Origin: Rhodococcus sp. AW25M09
Lineage (GTDB): Bacteria > Actinomycetota > Actinomycetes > Mycobacteriales > Mycobacteriaceae
Assembly: GCF_000333955.1 (NCBI RefSeq)
Contig: NZ_CAPS01000109.1
Span: 62,001 to 126,000 of the forward strand
Reading direction: 5' to 3'
Length of the DNA: 64,000 bases
Position 1 is the stretch's first letter. The number at the start of each line of letters is the position of its first letter. The translations under genes were made by a program, and so were the position numbers. The notes under the pieces are model-generated. The model had not been told where the DNA came from. It made no database searches and saw nothing but the letters and a program-made list of their open reading frames with translations. Positions 16,458-25,071 of this stretch are shown piece by piece.

Positions 16458-16979
16458 ATGGCACAGACCGAACCCGAGTACGAACCCGAGTACGAACCCG
16501 AGTACGAACTCGACGACGTGGATCGACGCATCGTCACCGAGCTCAGCCGCGACGGACGCATGTCCATGCGGGCCCTGGCCGAAGCGACCCACATCTCCCG
16601 AGCGCATGCTTACGTGCGCGTCGATCGGCTCATCGACGAAGGCGTCATCGAGGGCTTCACCGCGCGCATCGCATACGAGAAGGCCGGTTTGAGCGCATCC
16701 GCCTACGTGGCACTGTCCATTCGGCAGGATTCGTGGCGTGCCGTCGCCGACGACCTGAGCACCTTTCCGTTCGTCGAACACGTCAGCCTCATGGGCGGTG
16801 ATTTCGACGCGCTCGTTCTGGTCCGGGCTCCAGATACGTCGGCGCTGCGACATCTGGTGCTCGACAAGCTCCAGGGACTCGACGGGATACTGTCGACGCG
16901 AACCTGGCTGATCTTCGACGAGGCGATCGGGCCCGGCGCGCAGTGGTCTGCGGAGAAGACGAAAGGGAGAAAGCCATGA
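16458..16979 (+). CDS. Lrp/AsnC-family transcriptional regulator
   Basis: A 173-residue regulator with an N-terminal winged helix-turn-helix (LDDVDRRIVTELSRDGRMSMRALAEATHISRAHAYVR split over residues 17-55) and a C-terminal RAM ligand-binding domain with the glycine turn MGGDFDALV. An unusual N-terminal tail repeats EPEY three times, encoded by a 12-base tandem repeat. The stop overlaps the start of the amino-acid-oxidase-family gene in an ATGA, so that gene is the likely target and its amino acid the likely ligand. Confidence 0.9.
   Translation: MAQTEPEYEPEYEPEYELDDVDRRIVTELSRDGRMSMRALAEATHISRAHAYVRVDRLIDEGVIEGFTARIAYEKAGLSASAYVALSIRQDSWRAVADDLSTFPFVEHVSLMGGDFDALVLVRAPDTSALRHLVLDKLQGLDGILSTRTWLIFDEAIGPGAQWSAEKTKGRKP
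16470..16505 (+). repeat. 12-base tandem repeat, three copies
   Basis: Three perfect copies of GAACCCGAGTAC run from 16470 to 16505 and add Glu-Pro-Glu-Tyr units to the N-terminus of the Lrp regulator. Copy-number change would keep the frame. Confidence 0.9.
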
Positions 16980-18141
16980 ACACTTCCAACGGCGACACGA
17001 ACCGTAGCGACGTGATCGTCGTCGGGGGTGGAATCGGTGGCGTATCGCTCGGCTACGAGCTTGCGAGCGATCGCCGAGTCACGCTGCTCGAGCGCGAGAA
17101 GACCCTGGCCTTTCACACCACCGGGCGCTCGGCTGCGCTGTTCCTCGAAACCTACGGCAACAGCACCATTCGCGCCCTGACGACGGCCAGTCGAGACTTC
17201 TTGGTGAACCCACCGGAGCACTTTCGATCCGAACTCCTCACCCCGCGCCCACTGCTGCAGCTCGCGGCCACCGGACGTGGCCACGCGTTGGAAGCGATGT
17301 ACGCCGACATCACCGGCCTCACCCCGGACGCGCAGCTCATTTCCCCTTCCGAGGCTCGTGAGTTCTTTCCGCCACTACGCCCCGAACTGATCGATTGCGC
17401 TCTGTACGAGCCACATTCGATGGAGGTCGATGTGCACGCGTTGCATCAGGGCTTCGTGCGGGGGTTGCGCGATCGCGGCGGACGAGTACACACCGGAGCC
17501 GGGGTGACATCACTCGAGCGCGTCGACGGCCTGTGGCATATCACCACCTCGGACGGCTCCAGATTCACGGCTCCCCTCGTCGTCGACGCGGCCGGCGCGT
17601 GGGCGGATGTCCTCGGCGCGATGGCCGGGGCCCACCCCATCGGACTCGTACCCATGCGCCGATCGGTGTTCATGGTTGCCGCACCCGACGGCCTGAGTAC
17701 CGCAGATCTGGCGACCTTGAGCGATATCGACGAGAAGTTCTACATCAAACCCGAAGGCGCACAACTCCTGTGCTCACCTGCCGATGAAACCCCACCGAGC
17801 CGAGTGACGCCCGCCCGGACGAGCTCGAGATCGCGCGGGCGTTCGACGACATTGCCGAGGCCACCACGTTGACTGCGCGGCATGTTCGTTCGTCCTGGGC
17901 CGGTCTACGCAGTTTCGTTCCCGACCGCACCCCGGTCGTCGGATTCGATTCGGAAGTCGAGGGTTTCTTCTGGTGCGCCGGGCAGGGTGGCTACGGGATC
18001 CAGACGTGTGCGGCACTCGCCAGAGTGGGCGCGGCACTCGTTCGTGGACAGGCACTTCCGGAGGACGTAGCGGACAGAGGTCTACGCGGCGTCGATCTGT
18101 CGGCCGATCGACCGGGTCTGTCGACACCCGCCGAGCACTGA
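16976..18141 (+). pseudogene. DAO-family FAD oxidoreductase interrupted by a -1 frameshift
   Basis: Residues 12-30 form the FAD-binding motif VVGGGIGGVSLGYEL, and the body resembles glycine/D-amino-acid oxidase-type enzymes (FHTTGRSAALF, DAAGAWAD). The reading frame runs from ATG 16976 to about 17793, then the matching C-terminal sequence (RSFVPDRTPVVGFDSEVEGFFWCAGQGGYG split by the family into two blocks) continues in another frame to 18141. Adding one C to the four-C run at 17790-17793 restores an open frame of about 389 codons. So this is either a very recent frameshift or a one-base sequencing error. It is coupled to the Lrp gene by ATGA. Confidence 0.85.
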
Positions 18142-18152
18142 TTCAGCAGTAC

Positions 18153-19484
18153 TCAGCCCAGAGCGATCAGGTTCAGCGGATCGGACAACAATCGCCCGAC
18201 GAGGGCGAGGAACTCAGACCCTTGCCGGCCGTCGACGAGCCGGTGATCGAACGACAGTGACAACGTCGTCACCGACCGCAAAGCGATCTCGCCCTGATAT
18301 TCCCAGGGCATACGGCGGATCGAACCGAAACACAGGATGCCGGCTTCGCCGGGGTTGAGGATCGGCGTACCGGCATCGACTCCGAAAACGCCCACATTGG
18401 TGATCGTGATCGTGCCGTCGGAAAGATCGACCGGACTGCTCTTGCCTTCTTTGGCGGTGCGGGTCAGATCTGCCAGTGCGCGCGCGAGGTCCACGAACGA
18501 GAGTTCGTGCGCATTCTTGATGTTGGGCACCATCAATCCGCGTGGGGTCGCCGCGGCGATCCCCAGGTTGACGTAGTACTTGGTGACGATCTCCTGATTC
18601 GCCTCGTCCCACGAGGAGTTCAGCGACGGATTCGATTTCAACGCCACAAGAACCGCTTTGGCCACCAATGCCAGCGGGGTCAGCCGAACCTCCGCGAAGT
18701 GGGCCGAGGACCGCAGCGAGTCCAACAACGTCAGGGTCTCGGTGACGTCCACAGTGACGAATTCGGTGACATGCGGGGCCGTGAACGCACTGCGCACCAT
18801 GGCATCCGCGGTGTGTTTGCGCACCCCTTTGATCGGGGTGCGCTCTTCACGGCCGCTTCGCTGCGGTTCCACCTCTCCTACCGTGTTCTCTCCCTGCAGG
18901 TACGACTCGACGTCCTCGCGGGTGACGTCACCGCGCGTTCCGGTCGCGGGTATCTCGGCAAGGTCGACCGCGTTGTCCTTCGCGAGCTTTCGCACCGGCG
19001 GCGCCGCCAACGGCTTGCCGTTCTGCCCGTTCGGCACCGTCGAGACCGGTGCTCCCGCTCTACCGCCGCGTCGACTCGAGCCTTCCTTCACCACTCCGTA
19101 TCCGACCAGAACCGGAACGCGCTCCTCGCCGTCCTCGGGCGAGCGTGCTCGGTCCGCCTCGGGAGCGTCCTCGACACTCTCGGGGGCTGGGCTCTCGGCT
19201 GCTGGGCTCTCGGGCGCGGCCACGTCCTCGTCGCCACCGTCGACCCTGATGTCGATGATCGGCACCCCGACCTCGACGGTGTCGCCTTCGGACACGTGCA
19301 GTGCAGCGACGACACCCGCGAACGGTGACGGAAGTTCGACGGCCGCCTTGGCTGTTTCGACCTCGGCGATGTTCTGGTTCAACTCGACGGTGTCACCGAC
19401 GCCGACCAGCCAGGTCAACAGATCGGCCTCGGTGAGGCCCTCCCCGAGATCGGGCAACGGAAAGCTCTTGATGGTGGGCATCAT
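18153..19484 (-). CDS. bkdC: Dihydrolipoamide acyltransferase E2 of branched-chain 2-oxoacid dehydrogenase
   Basis: A 443-residue E2. It has one lipoyl domain (Lys46 in EVETAKAAVE), an acidic linker to about residue 150, a peripheral-subunit-binding domain (PVRKLAKDNAVDL...GDVTREDV, about 160-200), and a catalytic domain ending with the active-site block SFDHRLVDG. Together with the two E1 genes upstream it forms the decarboxylating and acyl-transfer core that turns 2-oxo acids from Val, Leu and Ile into acyl-CoA. No E3 gene is nearby, so a shared lipoamide dehydrogenase is expected. The order E1alpha-E1beta-E2 matches Rv2497c-Rv2495c. Confidence 0.92.
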   Translation of the reverse strand: MMPTIKSFPLPDLGEGLTEADLLTWLVGVGDTVELNQNIAEVETAKAAVELPSPFAGVVAALHVSEGDTVEVGVPIIDIRVDGGDEDVAAPESPAAESPAPESVEDAPEADRARSPEDGEERVPVLVGYGVVKEGSSRRGGRAGAPVSTVPNGQNGKPLAAPPVRKLAKDNAVDLAEIPATGTRGDVTREDVESYLQGENTVGEVEPQRSGREERTPIKGVRKHTADAMVRSAFTAPHVTEFVTVDVTETLTLLDSLRSSAHFAEVRLTPLALVAKAVLVALKSNPSLNSSWDEANQEIVTKYYVNLGIAAATPRGLMVPNIKNAHELSFVDLARALADLTRTAKEGKSSPVDLSDGTITITNVGVFGVDAGTPILNPGEAGILCFGSIRRMPWEYQGEIALRSVTTLSLSFDHRLVDGRQGSEFLALVGRLLSDPLNLIALG

Positions 19485-19529
19485 CGAATCCTGTTCGGTA
19501 TGCAGCGTCAGTGGTCGGTGTAGGCGAGG

Positions 19530-20549
19530 TCAGTGAGAGCGGCAGCGGTCTACCGCGTCGAGCATCCGGTCTACGTCGGGTAGGTAGAACTTCTCGAGTT
19601 TCGACGCGGGGTACGGGGTGCCGAATCCGCCGACGCGTAGCACCGGTGCTTCGAGGTTGTAGAAACACCGTTCGGAAATTCGGGCGGCGATCTCCGATCC
19701 GAGTCCCATGAATACCGGAGCCTCATGGGTTACCACCAGCCGTCCGGTCTTGCGCACCGAGGCCTCGATGGTCTCGAAGTCGATCGGCGAGAGCGATCGC
19801 AGATCGATGACCTCGATCGAGATGCCCTCGTGCGCAGCAACTTCGGCGGCTTTGCGGGCGGTGGAGACGAGCGGCCCGTAGGCGAGCAGGGTGACATCGG
19901 TGCCCTCGGTGACCACCCGTGCCCGATGCAGTGGATACGCCCCGGCCAGATCGGTGTCATCCAGATCGATCGGGCCCTTCTCCCAGTACCGGCGCTTGGG
20001 CTCGAAGAACAGCACCGGGTCGTCGCTGGCGATGGCCTGCTGAATCATCGAGTAGCCGTCGGCGGCGTTGGCGCAGGTGACGACGCGAAGGCCCGCGGTC
20101 TGCGCGAAATATCCCTCGGGAGACTCCGAATGGTGCTCTACGGCACCGATTCCGCCGCCGTACGGCACTCGAATCGTCATCGGAATCTTGACATTTCCGC
20201 TCGTGCGGTAATGCAGTTTGGCGACCTGAGAGACGATTTGGTCGAACGCCGGGTAGATGAAACCGTCGAACTGGATCTCGCACACCGGCCGAAATCCCCG
20301 CATCGCCAGGCCGACTGCGGTGCCGATGATGCCCGACTCGGCCAGTGGCATATCGAGTACGCGGCCGGGACCGAAGTCCTTCTGCAGGCCGTCGGTGATG
20401 CGGAAGACGCCACCGAGCTTGCCGATGTCCTCGCCCATCAGCAGGACTTTCGGATCGTCCTCCATCGCTCGCCGCAGACCTGCGTTGATGGCCTTGCCCA
20501 ACGGAAGGCCGGTGGGCCGTTGCTGCACAGGATGCTCCAGCGTGGTCAT
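19530..20549 (-). CDS. bkdB: 2-oxoacid dehydrogenase E1 beta subunit
   Basis: A 339-residue transketolase-type subunit with the TPP-site and interface blocks LMGEDIGKLGGVFRIT, MPLAESGIIGTAVGLAMRG, and EHHSESPEGYFAQ, and a C-terminal transketolase C domain. The start ATG at 20549 overlaps the E1alpha stop (ATGA), so the two subunits are made in step. The open frame extends upstream to 21056 but only antisense-like, low-complexity sequence lies there and is not part of the protein. It acts with E1alpha in TPP-dependent decarboxylation. Confidence 0.92.
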   Translation of the reverse strand: MTTLEHPVQQRPTGLPLGKAINAGLRRAMEDDPKVLLMGEDIGKLGGVFRITDGLQKDFGPGRVLDMPLAESGIIGTAVGLAMRGFRPVCEIQFDGFIYPAFDQIVSQVAKLHYRTSGNVKIPMTIRVPYGGGIGAVEHHSESPEGYFAQTAGLRVVTCANAADGYSMIQQAIASDDPVLFFEPKRRYWEKGPIDLDDTDLAGAYPLHRARVVTEGTDVTLLAYGPLVSTARKAAEVAAHEGISIEVIDLRSLSPIDFETIEASVRKTGRLVVTHEAPVFMGLGSEIAARISERCFYNLEAPVLRVGGFGTPYPASKLEKFYLPDVDRMLDAVDRCRSH

Positions 20550-21628
20550 GACGTGGCTCCTTCGAATCCGGCCTGGTACGCGGCGTATTGCGCGCGTTCC
20601 TCGTCCAGGAGGGGGTGCGGGTCGGCGTATACGTTGTCGAACACCGACATCGCCGGGGGTTCGACGGTCTCGAGGCACCCACGACGAAGCTCGGCGGCGA
20701 CGTCGTCGGCGGTGCGCTTCACCGAGGCGACGAATGCGTCGTCGAACACGCCGATTCGTGTGAGCAGCTTCTCGATTCGGTCGATCGGATCTTTCGCACG
20801 CCATTCGTCGTCGGTGGCACCGGAGCGGTACCGCGTCGGATCGTCGGACGTGGTGTGCGGGCCCATGCGGTAGGTGACGGCCTCGATGAGCGTCGGGCCA
20901 CTGCCTTCCCGTGCTCGGGCCAGCGCCGCCCTGGTCACCGCCAGTACGGCGAGAACGTCGTTGCCGTCGACGCGCACCGAGGGGATTCCGTACCCCTCGC
21001 CTCGGGCTGCGATCGTCGCCTTCGTCTGCACGGTCACCGGTTCGGAGATCGCCCACTGGTTGTTCTGACAGAAGAACACCACCGGAGCGTGGAAGCTGGC
21101 CGCGAAACCGAGCGCCTCGGAGATGTCCCCCTGGCTGGTCGCGCCATCACCGAAGTAGGTGATGGCGGCACCGTCGGCACCCTCGAGCTGCATGCCGATT
21201 GCGTACCCGGTCGCGTGCAGGCCCTGCGATCCGACGATGATCGCCGGAGTGGTCATGCGGTATTCGTACGGGTCCCAACCGGACAGGGTCGATCCACGCC
21301 AGAACCGCAGCATCCGGGTGGGATCCACACCGCGGCAGTAGGCGACGCCGTGCTCTCGGTAGCTGGCGAACACGAAGTCCTCGGTCTCCAGCGCCCGCGC
21401 CGAACCGACCTGCGCTGCTTCCTGACCCAGCAACGGTGCCCACAACCCCAGTTCACCTTGTCTCTGCAGCGCAGTGGCCTCGGTATCGATGCGTCGAACG
21501 ACAACGAGATCGCGATACATATCCATCATTGCGGCGGTGTCGATGTCTGCAACGAGAGGCGAGTAGGTCTCGTTGCGGACCACGGTTCCCGACTCTTTGA
21601 TCAGCTGTACCAGCGAGGTGGTGTTCAT
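20546..21628 (-). CDS. bkdA: 2-oxoacid dehydrogenase E1 alpha subunit
   Basis: A 360-residue subunit with the TPP/Mg motif GDGATSQGDISEALGFA ending in QNN, and the phosphorylation-loop-like YRMGPHTTSDDPTRYR. ATG 21628 (MNTTSLVQL) is chosen because family similarity starts soon after it; GGAGAG lies about 11 bases upstream. It is the first gene of the bkd operon and is divergent from an Lrp-type regulator gene with a palindrome-rich 134-base spacer. Branched-chain specificity is inferred from the neighbouring regulator and amino-acid dehydrogenase. Confidence 0.92.
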   Translation of the reverse strand: MNTTSLVQLIKESGTVVRNETYSPLVADIDTAAMMDMYRDLVVVRRIDTEATALQRQGELGLWAPLLGQEAAQVGSARALETEDFVFASYREHGVAYCRGVDPTRMLRFWRGSTLSGWDPYEYRMTTPAIIVGSQGLHATGYAIGMQLEGADGAAITYFGDGATSQGDISEALGFAASFHAPVVFFCQNNQWAISEPVTVQTKATIAARGEGYGIPSVRVDGNDVLAVLAVTRAALARAREGSGPTLIEAVTYRMGPHTTSDDPTRYRSGATDDEWRAKDPIDRIEKLLTRIGVFDDAFVASVKRTADDVAAELRRGCLETVEPPAMSVFDNVYADPHPLLDEERAQYAAYQAGFEGATS

Positions 21629-21656
21629 GGTCGCGGCACTCTCCGTCCTGGTGTGA

Positions 21657-21729
21657 TGTCCTTCACAAGGACACCACCGACGTCCAGTGTGCACAAGTGA
21701 TGACTTCACAACTGCGCACCATGCACAAT
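21657..21729. promoter_or_regulatory. bkdA/Lrp divergent control region with palindromes
   Basis: TGTCCTT-CAC-AAGGACA (21657-21673) is a perfect palindrome, GTGATGACTTCAC follows, and TGCGCACCATGCAC (21713-21726) closely resembles a site before the amino-acid dehydrogenase gene at 22284. These are candidate binding sites for the divergent Lrp-type regulator. Confidence 0.5.
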
Positions 21730-21762
21730 ATTGGGTGACGACCGAGCTACAGGAAGTGCGCA

Positions 21763-22242
21763 ATGACCGATCTGGACAAGACCGACGCCCGACTCCTCCT
21801 CGCCCTCTGCGGTAAGCCGCGGGCCACCGGCGTCGAGCTGGCGACGACGCTCGGCCTGTCTCGCAACACGGTGCAGGCGCGGCTCGGCCGATGGGACGAG
21901 AAGGGGTCGCTCACCCCGATCGATCACCGCATCCCGCCGAGATCGTTGGGTCGCCCGCTGCAGGCCTTCGTCACTGCACAGGTCAACCAACACACCCTGG
22001 CAGCGGTAACCGAGCACCTGCGCACGATCCCGGAGGTACTCGAAGTGTTCGGACTGTCGGGGGCCGCGGACATGCATATTCGTATCGCCGCTGTCGACGC
22101 CGAGGACCTCTATCGCATTGCCGGTCTCATCCTCGACATCCCAGGAGTCGAGCGCACCAATATGTCCATCGCGATGTCGGAGCTCATCCAGTACCGCACC
22201 AAGCCGCTGCTCGAACAACTCGCCGAGGACGGACGCCGCTGA
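21763..22242 (+). CDS. bkdR: Lrp/AsnC-family regulator, probable BkdR
   Basis: A 159-residue regulator: winged helix-turn-helix at residues 4-48 (DARLLLALCGKPRATGVELATTLGLSRNTVQ over two stretches), then a RAM domain with the ligand turn GLSGAADMHIRI. It is divergent from bkdABC and upstream of a branched-chain amino-acid dehydrogenase, the classic position of BkdR, which senses branched-chain amino acids. Both flanking operons carry a shared GCAnCATGCAC site. It is quite different from the other Lrp protein in the window. Confidence 0.87.
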   Translation: MTDLDKTDARLLLALCGKPRATGVELATTLGLSRNTVQARLGRWDEKGSLTPIDHRIPPRSLGRPLQAFVTAQVNQHTLAAVTEHLRTIPEVLEVFGLSGAADMHIRIAAVDAEDLYRIAGLILDIPGVERTNMSIAMSELIQYRTKPLLEQLAEDGRR

Positions 22243-22280
22243 GCATGCCGACCACCGCTGCCGGGTCGAGCCGGGGCCAC

Positions 22281-22300
22281 ACCGTGCAACATGCACGTTT
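22281..22300. promoter_or_regulatory. Second GTGCAACATGCAC site, before the amino-acid dehydrogenase
   Basis: GTGCA-ACA-TGCAC (22284-22296) is a perfect dyad about 115 bases before the dehydrogenase start. It matches the bkdA-side site in GCAnCATGCAC, suggesting one regulator for both transcription units. Confidence 0.45.
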
Positions 22301-22410
22301 TCGGCAGCCGAGGTTGACCACCGTGCACCTTCGCGACAGTCTCTGACGAACAAGCCTTCCCGGGTATCACCGTCTCGGGTGCCGCCGTTCATCACCGAAA
22401 GAGTCCGCCT

Positions 22411-23529
22411 GTGTCCGTCGTTGCCGACCGTTCCGCCGCCGTATCCAGCCCCTCGTCCGACGCGTCCTCAGCCGCAGCAGGCGTCTTCGACCGTCCTGAT
22501 ATGCCGCACGACTCGGCGCACGAACGCGTCGTGTTCTGCCAGGATCGCGACACCGGGCTGCGAGCGATCATCGCGGTCCACTCCACTGCACTCGGACCGG
22601 CTCTGGGCGGAACGCGCTTCTACCCCTACGCATCCGAGCAGGACGCGTTGACCGATGTGCTGCGGCTCTCGCGCGGGATGACCTACAAGGCGGCGGTTGC
22701 GGGAGTCGATCTCGGTGGCGGCAAAGCGGTGATCATCGGCGATCCCACTGCCGTCAAGACCCCGACGTTGCTGAACGCCTACGGCCGGTTCGTCGAGTCG
22801 CTCGGTGGAAGCTACGTCACGGCAGGCGATGTGGGCACGAACAGTGACGATCTCGACATCATCGCAGAAGAGACCACACACGTGGTGGGCAAGAACACCA
22901 CCGCCGGCGGCACCGGCGACAGTGGACCGCAGACTGCGCTCGGGGTCTTTCTCTCGCTCCGCGCTGCAGCCGAATCATGCTGGGGCTCCGATGATCTGGC
23001 CGGAAGGCGCGTCGGCGTCGAAGGTGCGGGCAAAGTGGGCTACAACCTCGTCGGCCTACTCCGAGATGCCGGCGCCGAGGTGGTCGTCGGCGACTCCTAC
23101 GCGCCCGCACTCGATCGCATCGTCGACAACTTCCCCGGCGTCACCATCGGATCCGACATCATCGGTGCCGATATCGACGTCTACGCACCGTGCGCCATGG
23201 GAGCAACCCTCGACGCAACCTCGGTGGCCCGTTTGTCGGCATCCATCGTCTGCGGCGCGGCCAACAACCAGCTGCTCACGCCCGACGTCGAGATGATGCT
23301 GGCTGCGCGCGGAATCGTCTGGGTGCCCGATTACGTCGCCAACGCAGGCGGGTTGATCCAGGTGGAAGGTGAACTGCGCGGCAAGGATTCGGCCGAGGTG
23401 ATGGCCACGATCGGACAGATCCGCGACACCGTTGCCGGCATCTTCGCCATCGCGCGGGCCGAGGGCATGCTGCTGGGTGCAGCGGCCGATCGCCTGGCCG
23501 AGAACCGCATCGCGGCCGCCGGGCACTGA
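22411..23529 (+). CDS. Leu/Phe/Val dehydrogenase (probable valine dehydrogenase)
   Basis: A 372-residue Glu/Leu/Phe/Val dehydrogenase. The substrate domain has the two lysines K93 (MTYKAAVAG) and catalytic K105 (LGGGKAVI); the NAD domain has the Rossmann glycines GVEGAGKVGYN near residue 195. It deaminates a branched-chain or aromatic L-amino acid to the 2-oxo acid that bkdABC then oxidises, so the whole set breaks down Val, Leu or Ile. The start is GTG 22411 with AAAGAG upstream. An unusual alanine/serine-rich stretch of about 28 residues precedes the domain, so a later start is possible. Confidence 0.87.
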   Translation: MSVVADRSAAVSSPSSDASSAAAGVFDRPDMPHDSAHERVVFCQDRDTGLRAIIAVHSTALGPALGGTRFYPYASEQDALTDVLRLSRGMTYKAAVAGVDLGGGKAVIIGDPTAVKTPTLLNAYGRFVESLGGSYVTAGDVGTNSDDLDIIAEETTHVVGKNTTAGGTGDSGPQTALGVFLSLRAAAESCWGSDDLAGRRVGVEGAGKVGYNLVGLLRDAGAEVVVGDSYAPALDRIVDNFPGVTIGSDIIGADIDVYAPCAMGATLDATSVARLSASIVCGAANNQLLTPDVEMMLAARGIVWVPDYVANAGGLIQVEGELRGKDSAEVMATIGQIRDTVAGIFAIARAEGMLLGAAADRLAENRIAAAGH

Positions 23530-23547
23530 GCAACGGCCGAGCACTTC

Positions 23548-23607
23548 TCGCTCCACTCCGGGCTGTCGATCAGGGATTACCGGATCCTCTGCCATGGAGT
23601 GGAGCGA
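23548..23607. terminator. Long-loop hairpin between convergent genes
   Basis: TCGCTCCACTCC (23548-23559) is the exact complement of 23596-23607, with 36 bases between that can fold weakly. It lies between the convergent amino-acid dehydrogenase and gabD genes and probably ends both transcripts. Confidence 0.6.
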
Positions 23608-23618
23608 TACGTGCACGT

Positions 23619-25070
23619 CTATGCAAGCGCGATGTACTTGGTCTCGAGGTATTCCTCGATGCCTTCCGAGCCGCCCTCGCGTCCGAATCCCGATTCCTTG
23701 ACGCCTCCGAAGGGAGCTGCGGCGTCGGAGATGGCACCACGATTGACGCCGACCATCCCGGTGTCGAGCGCCGCCGATACCCGCAGGGTGCGGTCGAGGC
23801 TCTCGGTGAAGAAGTACGCCACCAAACCGTATCGGGTGTCGTTCGCCGCAGCGATCGCCTCGTCCTCGGTGTCGAATCCGACGATCACCGCGACCGGCCC
23901 GAAGATCTCCTCCTGCAACAGATGTGCATCCACGGGTATCCGGTCCAGCACCGTGGGCGCATAGAAGAATCCGGGCCCCTCCTTCGCCTTTCCTCCGGTG
24001 CGCACCCGAGCACCCTTTGCGACGGCATCGTCGACGAGTGCAGACACGGTCTTGCGCTGCTTGTCGTTGATGAGCGGCCCGATGTCGGTACCGTTCCGAT
24101 CACCCGGTCCCACTGTCAGCGCCTCGATCCGCGCGGTCAACTTCGCGGTGAACTCCTCACGTACGGAGTTCGCGACGTACAGACGGTTGGCCGCCGTGCA
24201 CGCCTCGCCGCCGTTGCGCATCTTGGCCAGCATCGCCCCGTCGACGGCGGCGTCGATGTTCGCGTCGTCGAACACGATGAACGGGGCGTTGCCGCCGAGC
24301 TCCATCGAGGTGCGCAGCAATCGATCGGCGGCGTTACGTACCAACAGCTTTCCCACGCCGGTCGATCCGGTGAACGTGATCTTCCTGAGTCTCGGATCAT
24401 CCATCAACGGGCCGCTGACGGCCGCCGCATCGGAGGTCGGGAGGATCGAAAGCACGCCGCTGGGCAGACCGGCGTCGGCGAAGACCTGCCCGAGAAGAAG
24501 CATCGTCAGCGGAGTGTCCTCGGCCGGCTTGACGATGACGGTGCACCCCGCGGCCAGTGCGGGCCCGATCTTGCGAGTACCCATCGCCAACGGAAAATTC
24601 CAGGGCGTGATGGCCAAGACCGGGCCGACCGGCGACTTGGTCACCAGGATTCGGCCGTTACCTGCCGGTGCAGAGCTGAACCGACCACCGATCCGCACGG
24701 CCTCCTCGCTGAACCAGCGCAGGAATTCGCTGCCGTAGTTCACCTCACCGCGGCTCTCCGCCAACGACTTTCCCATTTCGAGTGTCATCAGCAGAGCGAA
24801 ATCGGCTGCGCGGTCCTGTAGTAGCTCGAACGCACGCCGCAGAATCTCCGCTCGCTCGCGCGGAGGCGTCGCCGCCCACTCCGGTTGTACCGCAGCCGCG
24901 AGATCCAGTGCCGTGATGCCGTCGGCCGCTGTGGCGTCGGCGACGGTCGTGAGTTCGTCGCCGGTGGCCGGGTCGATCACAGCGAATCGCGCCCCCGAGG
25001 CGGCCGGGGTCTGCTGCCCGCCGAGCCACAGGTCGGTGGGCAAAGAAGAGATCAGCTCGCGGACCACCAT
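23619..25070 (-). CDS. gabD: Succinate-semialdehyde dehydrogenase family (GabD-like)
   Basis: A 483-residue aldehyde dehydrogenase with the general base E257 in MELGGNAPF, the nucleophile C291 in GGEACTAANR, the cofactor block ITPWNFPLAM and FTGSTGVGK. The C-terminal GREGGSEGIEEYLETKYI is typical of the GabD/DavD branch. It would oxidise succinate semialdehyde (or glutarate semialdehyde) with NAD(P). The start ATG 25070 is one base after the gabT stop, so both are on one message. With gabT it completes GABA breakdown to succinate. Confidence 0.9.
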   Translation of the reverse strand: MVVRELISSLPTDLWLGGQQTPAASGARFAVIDPATGDELTTVADATAADGITALDLAAAVQPEWAATPPRERAEILRRAFELLQDRAADFALLMTLEMGKSLAESRGEVNYGSEFLRWFSEEAVRIGGRFSSAPAGNGRILVTKSPVGPVLAITPWNFPLAMGTRKIGPALAAGCTVIVKPAEDTPLTMLLLGQVFADAGLPSGVLSILPTSDAAAVSGPLMDDPRLRKITFTGSTGVGKLLVRNAADRLLRTSMELGGNAPFIVFDDANIDAAVDGAMLAKMRNGGEACTAANRLYVANSVREEFTAKLTARIEALTVGPGDRNGTDIGPLINDKQRKTVSALVDDAVAKGARVRTGGKAKEGPGFFYAPTVLDRIPVDAHLLQEEIFGPVAVIVGFDTEDEAIAAANDTRYGLVAYFFTESLDRTLRVSAALDTGMVGVNRGAISDAAAPFGGVKESGFGREGGSEGIEEYLETKYIALA

Positions 25071-25071
25071 G

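Noticed and set aside
20550-21056. Upstream extension of the E1beta frame
   Set aside because: It lies inside the E1alpha gene in another frame; E1beta family sequence begins at 20549.
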